The notes beneath the pieces are model-generated. The model did no database searches and was not told where the DNA came from. It saw only the letters and a list, made by a program, of their open reading frames with translations. A stretch of DNA of 64,000 nt from positions 50,159,777 to 50,223,776 of the forward strand of contig OX439050.1 in assembly GCA_949317995.1 (NCBI GenBank), written 5' to 3'. This stretch comes from Acholoe squamosa (lineage: Eukaryota > Annelida > Polychaeta > Phyllodocida > Polynoidae). Shown in pieces: positions 24,908 through 35,936 of this stretch. The translations under genes were made by a program, and so were the position numbers. How positions within the stretch are numbered: the first letter of the stretch is position 1; every line of letters begins with the position of its first letter.

Positions 24908-27587
24908 TTAAAGGAACACCTTCGTCTGGGCAAATCTGGTCATCACTTCCTTCCAGGAGTCGACTGGTAAATTGTAATGTGGGGACCGTTTACCCTCGCG
25001 TGTGGGTTCACCAACTTTCATGATGACGTCATCACTGTCCAAGTCCATGATGTCATCAAGGCGCGGCCATCGGAACCTTGGGATTTTTGGATCCTCTTGA
25101 GACATGAAGTGCACAGTGTAGTCCCATTCCTCTGGGAAGGCAATGACTTTGCCGACGTAGCATGAAGTGCCGTACACACATGCAAGGTAGTCTCCGATGA
25201 CATACTTTTCCGGAGTGGGGATAATGACATGTCCCTGGTCTGGCTGGTTAACCTCCTCTTCTTCCTCTGCTGGGGGCTCAACAAACTGGGTGGGGAACAG
25301 CTCATGCTCCTGCCATCCAGCACACCCACGTTTGGAGACACAGTCAACCCAGCAACACTCGTTAAAGCAGGAGGTCTGTCGCACTGCGATGGTGTGGTCA
25401 GCAGCTAGTGGCACAACACCGTGGACTGACATGGTTCCAGGCACGGTGTTCTCGCACACCAGCTCTGGTACAGCGTCACGGCATCGGGCGACGTCAGTGA
25501 CAGAGACACAGATGTAGTGCACAGACCCCTCCAACTCATTCCCTTGCTCAGCAAAGGAGGCAGCGTCAGTGATCTTGATGTTGCGCTTGACTGCCAAGTC
25601 CGCATTTCGCTTCGCTGCAGCACCGACGCCATCGCACGGCCCTTTGCCGTGGCCTGCCTCAAAGTACGTCCAGGTTGCACGGAGGCCGTTGAAAAGCTGT
25701 TGGTGCTTGCACAGTATGCTGAAGATGGATTTGTTGCGATACTGTGAGCTCGGGGAGTCGGAGCAGTAGTGGATGGTGGTTACCTGGGGCAGGGTCTGGG
25801 CGACATAGACACAGAGGACTTCCAGAAAGGCAAGGATGGCGCCGGAGTCATGCTTGCGGTCGTCAGTTACCAGTGCTACACACCAGTGTGTGGTCACATC
25901 TCCTTCCCGGTGGTGAATGACGGCTGGATGGAGTGTGACTGGCTCCTTGGCGTAGTAGACGGCTTGGGGAGACTCCGGATAGGTCACCATCCAATTCTCC
26001 GCGAAGTCCATCTGGATAGTACACTCTGCTGGAGACATGGACTGACGGAGCTTGCGTACGACGCGGTGCTGGTGTTCTGCACGCATGCTGTGCTCCCGCA
26101 TGGTGACGAACTCTTTGCCGAGGTCGGTGATGAACTGTTCTCTTGTAATAACCTCCTCCACTTGTCGGAGCTTCATACAGGTCTTACCATCCGGGCCGTA
26201 CGGGACACTCACGCGCTTCCATGTTTCAACGCGGATCCCCGGAGGAAGGTCTTTGGCCCGGAGGTTGGCAGTGAACTCCTCAACGGTGGTCGTCCTGACG
26301 AGATCATCAGGGAGCACATACCACATCCCCAAGGCACGGAGTTTGAGCGTGAAATTTTGGTGTTTGAGACACAGGCAAACACTGACCATGTTGAACTTCA
26401 CAACCTTGATGTACCTGTGCCTCCGTCGCACATCGTTAAAGTATGTCCGGCCGCAGGGGTGGTTAGGGTACTCCTTCTTAAATAGCTCATAGAGGTATTC
26501 GGTGAATTCAGTTAGGATGACCTTTTGATGCTTTTTCTTTTTGATGGTGACTGTGTCCTTTTTGCCTGGCAGAGTGTATGAATGCTCAGGTCGCTTCAGG
26601 AACTCAATAATGCGCTCCTCCATTCCCAGGAACTTCACTGTCCGGCAGTCAACCTTTCGTGGTCCAGACAGTAGGCAGCTGCGACTGAGTCCAGTGTCCA
26701 TCATTAGCTGTGTGGTCAGTCGATGTGACTTAAGGGTTTCTGCTGGGAGCAGGGACTTTACAACCTCAACTCTTTTCATCCGGGGTGCGGTGGTCAGCTC
26801 TTCCATGACAAGGCTATAGAGCTCTAACCTCCGGCGATCAGTAAGGGCACTGTCACGTGGTCTCTCCTCAACACGGGGAACTCCTGCGTCCTGTGGAGCG
26901 CCGTCGCGGGGTTCAGCATCGCGGGGTCCCTCCTCAACACGGGGAACTCCTGCATCCTGTGGAGCGCCGTCGCGGGGTTCAGCATCGCGGGGTCCCTCTT
27001 CAACACGGGGAACTCCTGCATCCTGTGGAGCGCCGTCGCGGGGTTCAGCATCGCGGGGTCCCTCTTCAACACGGGGAACTCCTGCATCCTGTGGAGCGCC
27101 GTCGCGGGGTTCAGCATCGCGGGGTCCCTCCTCAACACGGGGAACTCCTGCGTCCCGTGGAGCGGTGTCACCATTTGCTCTGTCTGCGCATGATGGTGAC
27201 CCAGGAATGCGGTTATGACGAGGGGCAACAGTCTGCTGTGCTGCCTTGGCAGCTCTATGTGCTTTGCGTGCAACACTTGTCTCCTGTTGTGTCCTGATAT
27301 TGTCAATCGCAGACTTTAGGCGATCAATCTCCACCTCCATTTCTACTCGGTGTTGTGCCTCTAGCCTCTCTGCCTCCTCGCGTTCCCTCCGTTCTCTGGC
27401 TATACGGTTGTACAGCTTGACTTTTCGTGGTGTTTTGTTTGGCGAGCTGTGGTTCAACTCGCGGGATAGTACATCATTTTGGGTCGTGTCCTGGGGCGGT
27501 GCTATAGTCGTCGTGTCGGCGGATCTAGGGATGTCGGGGGGCAGTTGCTGGGTTGTTATCCGTGAAGATGTCCTCCGGGGCCGTTTG
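24908..27587 (-). CDS. Transposase-like gene, exon 4 (catalytic-like core and C-terminal domain)
   Basis: Acceptor AATTAACAG at 27588; the first base C completes GA of exon 3 (Asp). Open for 2,680 nt to a TAA at 24910-24908, about 110 bp from the left site array. It carries all recognisable conserved motifs of the protein. Confidence 0.85.
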
Positions 27588-29148
27588 CTGTTAATTTAGA
27601 ATATTAAAGTTAAACCCTACACATATGGATGCTTCAAAATATACAAAAATGGAGTGTTGATAAAATTCATCTAATATCTATCATACACCACTACTATTTT
27701 GTATTAGACCAGGATATTATAATAGGTTCTACAGTTAAGGAAGGAAGGCAATGCCAGGACCACAGCAGTAAATTTCAATAGCAAAACTACAGATCTAAGC
27801 TTCAACCACAGGAGCAAAAAGCAAAGCAGCACAACAACAAGCAAAGCAGCACAACAACAAGGAAAGCAGCACAACAACAAGGAAAGCATCACAAGAACAA
27901 GGAAAGCAACACAACAGCAACCGAACTATCCCTTGTTTTCTAAACTATTACTATTACTTATACCTCATTCATACTACGTTCATTTTGGCCCGCTTGACCA
28001 CGCCTCTGCAAATCATTATCAAAGTGTCAATGTAGGTATTGTTATGGACAAAGTTATAAATTCAGATTTTTAGCAATTCAAAAACCTTTACTAGCCACAT
28101 GTAGTTTGTATAGCATTTACTTAATGATAACATTTTACATGTATTATTGGAATATCATGGGATGAGAATTCACACACATAGCTTTTAACTTACTCAAGGT
28201 CTGCTACCATACGGCAGTGACGGGTTGGCCGTGGAGTGTCATCGTCGGAATCTGATAAGGGAATTGGACTTGGGGAACGGCACCTCTTCCTTCCTTGTTT
28301 CCGCTTGTCCTCCTGAAAAAATTCAACAAGAATTTGGGATTAAATTCAAAGTGTGATTACATGTGTGTGATTATTTATAATTCATCTCTTAATGTAAGAT
28401 GCTGAATAGATGTAGACTTAGTTCAATGCACACCAGTCAAATAAGTCAAAATGGCTTTTTAAATGTCAAATTTCTTACCTCGGGAGGTTCCTCCTCATCA
28501 GGCGAGGACATGGACACGGGTTTGTATTTGACCGGCTTCTTCTGGCCTTTCGTCTTGCCAAGGCCCTTCCCCTTTGACGTTATGCTTCTCTTGGGAGCCT
28601 CCTTTTGTGCTGGTGTTGAGCTGGCCTTACCTAGTCGTCCCCTCCCAGGTGTGAACAGGGCCACCTGAAACAGAGAATAATTAGTTCCATATTTTCAAAA
28701 TTTCATGCAGTAGTGGTAAGAGGAACAACACGCCACGTTCAATCACCTTATTTTCAAAAAATGAAATCATGTGTGTGTCTCATGGATCTCAAATATTAGA
28801 AGGTAAATGATGGAACTACATTACCTGTAGACGGGATGTATTGGGGGTTGAGGTTGTGTCACGGCCTTCCTGTGATGTACCTGGTTGCGGATCATCGTGC
28901 ACTGCAGCTTCTCCCAGTTTGTCCCGTAGACGCTTCTTTGCAACTCGCAGTCTGGTAAGCTCCCTTTCGTGCTGCTTCTGTGCTTCCGTGTGAGCTGCCT
29001 TCATTTTCTCTCTACTCTGCTTCTTGCGAGAGGCTTCATCTGCATTGTGCTTGTCCTCCCCCTTTTTTTCCTTAGACCGTTGTCTGGCCTCTTTCGATAT
29101 GACCTTTCGATCCTTTTTCTGGTCCGGAGGCAGCGGCTTCCGGCCCAT
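24908..29148 (-). CDS. Transposase-like protein of the 8.5-kb element, four exons, ~1,102 residues
   Basis: Exons: 29148-28825, 28664-28479, 28312-28194 and 27587-24908, all GT/AG, frame kept throughout. Order: basic helical N-terminus (MGRKPLPPDQKKDRK, about residues 1-90); basic, Ser-rich linkers; second charged helix (KLYNRIARERREREEAERLE); five 22-residue repeats (about 353-456); KDTVTIKKKKHQKV..LYELFKKEYPN and CLCLKHQNFTLKL; then acidic motifs MDFAENW (about 736), CSDSPSSQYRN (about 817) and GHGKGPCDGVGAAAKR (about 854); finally a small beta-rich, Tudor/SH3-like domain (VIGDYLACVYG..VGKVIAF, HFM, FRWPRLDDI, about 1004-1060). From memory these motifs match multi-copy uncharacterised proteins of cnidarians, fishes and other animals (DFSEN, QYKNR, HGKGACDG). 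The acidic residues suggest an RNase-H-like catalytic core, an inference. The frame is intact, so activity may be recent. Confidence 0.75.
26855..27165 (-). repeat. In-frame 66-bp minisatellite inside the transposase-like gene
   Basis: Nearly five copies of a 66-bp unit encoding a 22-residue repeat (DAGVPRVEEGPRDAEPRDGA then PQ). The middle copies are nearly identical. The repeat is Pro/Arg/Glu-rich and likely a flexible linker between the N-terminal helices and the core. Copy number could vary between element copies. Confidence 0.85.
27818..27918. repeat. 20-bp tandem repeat in the transposase-like gene's intron 3
   Basis: Five imperfect copies of AAGCAAAGCAGCACAACAAC and variants. The remainder of the 606-bp intron (27588-28193) is plain AT-rich sequence. 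Confidence 0.75.
28194..28312 (-). CDS. Transposase-like gene, exon 3
   Basis: Acceptor TTTTTCAG; encodes EDKRKQGRKRCRSPSPIPLS, then DSDDDTPRPTRHCRMVADL. Donor TTGA|GTAAGT leaves two bases for the Asp codon finished in exon 4. Short, basic then acidic, probably disordered. Confidence 0.7.
28479..28664 (-). CDS. Transposase-like gene, exon 2
   Basis: Acceptor CTGTTTCAG, donor CCCGAG|GTAAGA, phase 0 at both ends, 62 codons (VALFTPGRGRLGKASSTPAQ and on). Lys/Pro/Ser-rich, with no domain recognised. Confidence 0.7.
28825..29148 (-). CDS. Transposase-like gene, exon 1 (start)
   Basis: ATG at 29148 in good context (AAGAAGATGG). 108 codons of strongly charged helix (RQRSKEKKGEDKHNADEASR, then ELTRLRVAKKRLRDKL), ending CTACAG|GTAATG in phase 0. 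The nearest 14-bp site is 220 bp upstream. Confidence 0.72.
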
Positions 29149-29367
29149 CTTCTTAAAATACAAGGAATGATTACCATAAGAACGAGTTGTATCAAAGTAA
29201 ATTATGCAGTATTATACTCATAGGGCTTGATAAAGTTGAAATTGAAGTATGTAGTGGGGATAAATCAACGTTACTATCAAATACTAGTACCATAGGGGCA
29301 TATTGTATCAAAATATGGGGGGTCTACACCGAGCCTTTGTGATGGTTTGGATCAAAAATGTGAAATT

Positions 29368-30639
29368 GTAACGTCCGGTACCAAAATGATTATTGCCCCT
29401 GACATGGGTAAAACAGTCCTAATGTATGGAAATTGTGGCTGGGCTACCTCTAAATATATTCTACTTACATGGAAACACAGGATTGCCAGCATATCACCCC
29501 TAATTTACCACATTTTGGGGTATTTTCTAATTTCCGAGACTTACGGTAACGTCCGGTACCAAAATCCATTTTGCTCGTATTTCACCCACCAAATGAATAT
29601 ATATTGTGTTTGTAATACTTGGAAGAGGTAGGGGGCATGCCTAAGAATAACAAAATACAGTAGAACATCATTTCAAGCCATATTTCTGGTTTCGGTGAGG
29701 GTTAAACGGTCCAAATCGAAAAGGTACCGGACGTTACATGAGTCTGTACTACAAAAAAGGTAGAATTTCTATCAAATCAGGTTCACAAACCACCCCAAGC
29801 AATACACACGGCTCCATTCTTTCAATTTACACCACTAAATGCAAGATTTGATCCTAAACAACGAGAGTGTAAGCATTTTGGTGCGCCGAGAATTTTGGTA
29901 CCGGACGTTACCGTTTGACATCGAAAACATACGGACATAGTCTGGGGCTTGCCCGGTGCAAAATTCTCGGCTGACACCGACAATGCCGTGTTATTTTGAT
30001 GGATTACGTCCATATCAATCAAAATATAATCAATTCAACCACCTATGATACATAATCGATACACAAACATCCTTTTCTATTGCGATCGGGGGCTTAACTC
30101 ACCTTTTTTGGGGTTTAGAAGAAAGATTTTGGAGGGTTGCTTTGGGAAAATCTTCATAAACTTGTTGTGGTCTGACGCGGAATTAACTGGGTTAAAGTTC
30201 CCGGATGTAGGTTACAACCTCCGGTCGTCTGACGTCATTTGACAGCGTCTTCTTTCCCGCCCTGATTTTTTAGGTACCGGACGTTACACGATTCATATTT
30301 TGTGTATCGAAGCAAGTTTGGAGGGGTACGGGGGGATTATGGATATTCTTTTGGTTGACGATTGAAGAAAATGATGTTTTGAACATAGTTTGATCCGAAA
30401 AGAAACTCAATTTGTACTTATTTAGCTGTGAGGGACAAAAATGTAAATGTAACGTCCGGTACTTTTATCAGAATTATTTTACATGGGTGGCTCTCACACG
30501 GAGGCAAATGCCAATACACACACAATTTTTTCAGGATATTTGGTGGGATGGACAATATTCCTATGGGTAATAACAAAATATTTGTTGCCCCTTTTTTCAC
30601 TGAGCTATTTACGATTTAGATTTTGGTACCGGACGTTAC
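29368..30639. repeat. Right subterminal site cluster of the transposon
   Basis: Seven copies of the 14-mer in mixed orientation at 29368, 29546, 29724, 29898, 30274, 30449 and 30626. Steps are 178, 178, 174, 376, 175 and 177 bp. Several copies also share the extension CCAAAAT. Sequence between sites is not repeated, unlike the left array. Confidence 0.85.
30620..30639 (-). repeat. Right terminal inverted repeat of the transposon
   Basis: ATTTTGGTACCGGACGTTAC, the exact reverse complement of 22141-22160. Confidence 0.7.
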
Positions 30640-31496
30640 AAATTATACTTTTCCATATTCCGAATCACCTGAGGAAAAAAATACACTTACTAAGATGTCC
30701 AAACATCCTGGAAATGATACCTGTGATCATATAGGATACAAAAAGTGACATTGGGATACTTCAGGAGTTCTTTATTCAACACAGTACACTTGTAAAAATT
30801 ACAAAAATTACAAAAACCACAATTTTGGGCCTTTTTTCGACTTTAGCGGGTCGCAACTCTGGGAATTTTCAACTAATTTCAACAAATCTTGGTTTTTCTG
30901 AAAGCCCTAAGTGTTTTCTCCCAAATGAGACCATGGAAGACAAGATTGGTTCACAACTTTTTATTCCAGAGTCATGAGAGTCCAAAATGACCTCAAAAAC
31001 ACCAAATCTACTGGTTTCTGGCGACTTGACCCATATGGCTACATTGCTAGGCTCGAGAGTAGCGCGTTGGAATACCATGTATATGAGTATATGAGAGCAG
31101 GGAGTGCGTATGAGACAAATGGGCCAGCTATAGCATTAACAATAAGGAGGCTATAATGGAGTTGGCTAGCGCTGTATCCGACAGAGATGCACTGTCACGG
31201 TATGCTAGGCCTATATTATTTTACTACGGCAGTGAGTGAGTAAAACACCATTACACAGCAATGTCATTTTCACAGTTAGAAAACTAGCTGATGAACCAGC
31301 TGATGAACCAGCTGATAAACGTAGGGAAGCTACGGCAGTAAGTTGAGTAACAGACAAGCAATAATTATTATATCACAAGTTCTGCGCATTATCAATAGCC
31401 AACTATCTCCCATGGATTAGCTTTTAACTGCTATATATCGTAAGTAGCTGGCAGGTTTATAATCAAAATCCCTCCTGTATAAAGTCTGAAGTCAGT
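30640..31496. other. Non-coding flank right of the transposon
   Basis: AT-rich, with a short AAAAATTACAA run near 30795-30820 and a tripled ATGAACCAGCTG near 31290. No gene signal seen. Confidence 0.4.
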
Positions 31497-32115
31497 ACTA
31501 GCTGACAGGCGCACAGTCAATATTATTGTGTATATCATCAGGGGCTGACAGACACACACAATAGATATCACTGCAGTATACCATCAATAACTGACAGACA
31601 CACAATTGATATCACTGCTGTATATCATCAGTAGCTGAAAGACACACAATAGATATCACTGCTGTATATCATCAGTAGCTGAAAGACACACAATAGATAT
31701 CACTGCTGTATATCATCAGTAGCTGAAAGACGCACAATAGATATCACTGCTGTATATCATCAGTAGCTGAAAGACACACAATAGATATCACTGCTGTATA
31801 TCATCAGTAGCTGAAAGACACACAATAGATATCACTGCTGTATATCATCAGTAGCTGAAAGACACACAATAGATATCACTGCTGTATATCATCAGTAGCT
31901 GAAAGACGCACAATAGATATCACTGCTGTATATCATCAGTAGCTGAAAGACGCACAATAGATATCACTGTTGTATATCACCATGATAGACTCTCAATAGA
32001 TATCACTGATGTGTATCATCAATAGCTGACAGACTCTCGATAGATATCACTGCAATATATCATCAATAGCTGACAGTCTCAATAAATATCACTGCTGTGT
32101 ACCATCAGCAGCTGA
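31497..32115. repeat. 44-bp minisatellite
   Basis: About 13 units containing ACACACAATAGATATCACTG and CTGTATATCATCAGTAGCTG. Central copies are nearly identical; the outer ones are degenerate, as expected of unequal exchange. Confidence 0.9.
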
Positions 32116-33202
32116 AATAGCACAGCAAATATCGCCAGCAGAGGGCCGGCCCCGGCAGCCATGACAAGGGCTGATGGGCGGCAGTTCTATTTATAGCACA
32201 TGGGTCAATACCTGGATACACCCTCACCCACACCCACAGACGTACTACCACAGACGCAGGGTGGTGTCACGTGGGGGCCGCCAAGACGCTGGTACCAGGT
32301 GTTGACGCTAGGGGGACAGTCAGATGATGGAGGCCTGGAGAAGAGGTTTACTGTGACAGAGAGTGGACACTTGATGCATTGTGCTGCCCTCAAACGGTTA
32401 ACAGAAGATAGTGAGAAGTATATGGAAAGTAGGAACCTGGTCATGGCACACAAAACATCTCATAAAAGGCCCTGCTGATTGGGAGTGTAAGAAGTATATT
32501 GAAAGTAGGGACACGTAACAATATTTCTATGAAACTAACACAATTCAATGGGACGTCCTGTAAAAAAAACACGCATAATTCCTTCAAAAATCTTAGCCCT
32601 GTAGCATGCATGTGAGTAGGCAAGCAGAATAAAAAGTCTACTTCCAAAGGCTATACTTTCTGCTTAACAAGCTAACACATGCACATGTTTGCTGCATGGA
32701 GGATGGACCCCTCATTGGTTTTATGATCCATAGTGCCTTTTGTTATGGAGGAAGCCATTCCCCTGCTTAATGCCCTCACCACCATGAAGGTTTCCTCTCC
32801 ACATCAGTAGGGGATGACAGTGGGATGGGTATTTATAAGCACTAACCCTTTTGTATTGGTATAGCAAGATTACGTCATAGCCAGCCGTCTCCATCGGACA
32901 TGAATCCTGCCATGGGGAGTCTACCCAGCAAGGCTACATTAATGCATCATGGCAACACTATGGGTAGGGTGTTACAATCCTTGAGTTATAGTGTGTCCCG
33001 CAGGCCTATTCTGAGTGATTTCAGACATACTCTCACTTATCTGGTTCCAAAATGTTTACTTTACATACCACAGTAATGATTCAGGTAGCCATTTGTTCAA
33101 AGCTATTGATCATGCGCAGGTGATGGGCTTATCATTTCTTCATTCATCAATATAGCTCTGTACAACTCTTGCATAGGGGGGTTGGGGGGGCAGAAATAGG
33201 CC
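32116..33202. other. Non-coding stretch
   Basis: A GC-rich bit with CTATTTATAG at 32150-32200 is promoter-like by eye only. Nothing else supported. Confidence 0.3.
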
Positions 33203-33208
33203 TCTAAT

Positions 33209-33382
33209 CAGGGATGTAAGTCAGGAATAGGCAAAAATCAGGAAGCCATACGTTTTCTTGATATGAAAGCCCTCTATTTTTCACAAATAGCCCTCCTTAC
33301 CACTCACGTAAGGAAAATAAATGTCATTCAAAAATTTCAGAAATCAGGAAATCCTGATAAATCCTGAAGACTTACATCCCTG
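33209..33382. mobile_element. MITE, CAGGGATGTAAGT ends, 6-bp target duplication
   Basis: CAGGGATGTAAGTCAGGAA at the left mirrors CTGAAGACTTACATCCCTG at the right. TCTAAT flanks both sides (33203-33208 and 33383-33388). 174 bp, no coding. Confidence 0.75.
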
Positions 33383-33489
33383 TCTAATAGCCCTTCTTTT
33401 CTATTCCTTGGCAAACCAGCATTAATAAACAATTTTAGATTAGCAGGAACATAAGGCAAATAATACTAACAGAAGTACTATATATCATA

Positions 33490-33630
33490 CAGAGATGCCA
33501 CTCATTGGCGACAAAAGCCAGGAAAACTAGACTTTGGATAGGTTTTTCACAGAATTTAACATGATTTGATACAGATAACCTGTAATCAAAACCAGGAATT
33601 CCTGGTAAACCAGGAAAAGTGGCATCTCTG
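33490..33630. mobile_element. MITE, CAGAGATGCCACT ends, 6-bp target duplication
   Basis: CAGAGATGCCACT mirrors AGTGGCATCTCTG; ATCATA flanks both sides. Similar size, end structure (CAG.GATG) and target length to its neighbour at 33209, so they may be related non-autonomous families moved by one transposase. A half-copy may sit at about 15165-15195. Confidence 0.75.
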
Positions 33631-34059
33631 ATCATAGTATTTACACAAACACTTTTCTGCCATTCAATAAACCTTACAAGCTCTAAATGAAGGCGTTTCT
33701 TTTATCTTGCCCTGTGGCTACAGGTAGTGTGATTATCCTGTGCCGCATGGTCTACTGGGTCCACTCTGCACCCAGATAGGTGCCACTCACCACATAGTTT
33801 ATATAGAGAGCAGTGGGGACAAAATATCAGTCACTTTTTCAGCTTTGACCAACTCTCAAGCATTCCCTATTGACGATATCATCATTCTGTTTCTTACATT
33901 GCATTAGTACATGTATTTTCTATCAGATCCACTATTTGGATATTATGTGAGACTATTGGTTAATTTTCGATGTAACGGCCTACTATGGGGTCGATACATG
34001 TCAAGTCTGCATCATGGATGAATGCAGCCCAAGCAAACTCTCTCGCTATTGATACATTA

Positions 34060-34477
34060 CAGTGGTGGACCATACAGGGGTCGCATGCCCCCTCTTTTTG
34101 TTTGTATTTAAAAAGTTAATTTGCTTATTTTGGAGCTCAAGATTGGCTCAAAATCTTCTGAGGCACACGACTTTTTTTCTGAATCCTGTATCTGCCACCG
34201 CAATGCTTTAAAACACTATGTGACATCTAAAAGGTTAATAGCTGTGGACATGACCAGTATTGTACATGATGGGTTACTAAGTACATAGTTTATGTGCCAT
34301 TCTCTGCTTGGAGAGCAGGGGCGTGGGAAGCAGTTTCAGAGTGGGTGGGACCAGGGGGGGTTCTGCAATTTTTGACCTCCCTTTGCTTGACCTTTTAGTT
34401 TTGACCTTTTGAGGAGTTGGCCAAAAGTGGGGGGGGGGGACATGTCCCCCCTGTCCCCCCTGCTTTCCACGCCCATG
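34060..34477. mobile_element. Two adjacent degenerate MITEs
   Basis: 34060-34203: CAGTGGTGGACCATACAGG and ATCCTGTATCTGCCACCG, a relative of 11521-11668. 34317-34477: CAGGGGCGTGGGAAGCAG and CTGCTTTCCACGCCC, a relative of 18851-19203. Confidence 0.5.
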
Positions 34478-34923
34478 GAGAGTGTCACCATCTAAACCTG
34501 GAGCCACTCGGGACTCCATAACCCCCACGCCCTCCTGTGGTGCCGACATGAACCAGACTAGGGTGTGGGGTCAGTGAGTGTCTGTGAATGTTAACCCACT
34601 ATAAAGGCCGCATAGTGGGTTGATGAAATTGATCCCCTGGTCAGCGCGGTGTATGAATACAGTACTGGCGAGTGACTCGCAAGGACTTAATCCATGCATC
34701 ATGCAAACTCAATGCAGTTTGATAGGCCTTCCCCAACATGTCCAGTGGTGCACCTATTGCTGAAGCTGGTACTTGAGAGATAAGGACTCTCGACTGATAA
34801 CAGCCTTCACGACGACTCGGAGTACCATTTGCACCTGAACCATTCAGCACTAAATGGAGACAGTATTTTGATTCTGAAGTCTCCCCCGCCCTATCCTAAT
34901 TCCGACTTAGCAGGATACATTAT

Positions 34924-35060
34924 TGACCAATGAGAAAATTCCTTCCATTCACTGCCGACTTTTCAGGGTGCATTACGTAACACCTGGTACCCATCAGCTC
35001 ACTGTTATCAGTCCTTATCTCACAAGGTATCAGCTTCAGCAGGGGTCGGCCCACTAAGGA
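34924..35060 (+). repeat. Dispersed repeat, CCAATGAGAAAATTCC family
   Basis: ACCAATGAGAAAATTCC, CATTCACTGC, CATTACGTAACACCTGGTAC and GTTATCAGTCCTTATCT recur in order at 63862-63990. They recur more weakly at 13024-13110, 39963-40080 and, reversed, 61375-61495. The ends of the unit are not defined. Confidence 0.6.
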
Positions 35061-35246
35061 ACACGCTAAGGCCATATACACTCGTAAGGGTCGGTATAGT
35101 GAAGAACAAGAGTTACTCGCCACAGCTGCACCAGTGTATTATGAACCTAACCTTTGACCATAATGCTAAGGTTTAGGTGTACAGGATTGGTGCTGGTATG
35201 TGACATTTGACCGGCAGTCTCTATATAGATGGCCCTAGACCCCTAA

Positions 35247-35915
35247 ATTCGACATGGTGACATAGCCATTTATTAAAATCGACAAAGTGACATGGCCATT
35301 TCTTAAAATCGACATGGGACATGGCTATGCTAATGACATGTGACATGGCCATTCCTTAAAATCGACATGTGACATGACAATTAGTGACATGAAAAATAGG
35401 GTCTGGAAAAGATCTCATCTATCCTCAGAAAGCATCAGAATGTACCTTTTGGTCTTCAATTGTTCAAAAATTTCCTGGGGAGGCCAACCCCCTATAACCT
35501 AGGCCTAGTTGCCTTATTCTAATGACAAATGTTTTTTTTTCCAAGGTGTCACTTTTAGCCTAAATCTGGTTGTGTCCTATACATAAGGACTCAGTATTAA
35601 GGCCTAGTGCAGCCGTTTTTTTAATTTGTCTGGTTGAGGTAAAACCCACTGATAAGACATACCATGATAGGTACCTTGTCCCTGGTTAACATTCACTTCC
35701 AGGGACATGCTGGTCCCATCTTATCAGTTCTTATCAGTATGTGTCACCAGAACCAGCTCCAGACCAGCTAGTGGCCAATACTCAAGTATTTACAGTAGCT
35801 ATGATAGTGACACTAGTGACATGGGTGTTTGCCTATGATAGTGACACTAGTGACATGGGTTTTTGCCTAGTGACATGGGACATGGGCAATTCTTTAAAAT
35901 CGATGTGACATTGGG
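35247..35915. repeat. AAAATCGACATG.GACATGGC repeat cluster
   Basis: Short degenerate units (AAAATCGACATGTGACATGG) occur at 35247-35395 and again at 35805-35915. The dispersed repeat copy 35631-35781 lies between them. A related cluster is at 50100-50280. Confidence 0.65.
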
Positions 35916-35936
35916 GGCCCCCCATCAAGGGCCCCA

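Larger units (their letters stand above)
22141..30639 (-). mobile_element. 8.5-kb DNA transposon with a four-exon transposase-like gene and arrays of a 14-bp site
   Basis: The ends are perfect 20-bp inverted repeats: GTAACGTCCGGTACCAAAAT at 22141 and its reverse complement at 30620. A T follows or precedes both, and AATT occurs close to both ends as a possible 4-bp duplication (not exact in placement). The 14-mer GTAACGTCCGGTAC occurs once forward at the left end, then seven times reverse (22499, 22881, 23263, 23645, 24027, 24409, 24782). On the right it occurs at 29368 (+), 29546 (+), 29724 (-), 29898 (-), 30274 (-), 30449 (+) and 30626 (-). I found none outside the element. The gene lies between the two site clusters, as in elements whose transposase binds subterminal repeats. 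Superfamily not assigned. Confidence 0.75.

Noticed and set aside
25769-26485. 238-codon plus-strand frame
   Set aside because: Antisense to the core of the transposase-like gene, whose spliced frame and conserved motifs are convincing.
29368-30639. Regularly spaced short repeats considered as a CRISPR-like array
   Set aside because: Sites occur in both orientations, spacing is about 175 bp and the context is a spliced eukaryotic gene.
22136-30644. AATT as an exact target duplication of the 8.5-kb element
   Set aside because: AATT lies near both ends, but offset by an extra base at the left, so it is only suggestive.
32150-32340. TATA-like CTATTTATAG next to GC-rich sequence as a promoter
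   Set aside because: No transcript structure nearby to support it.
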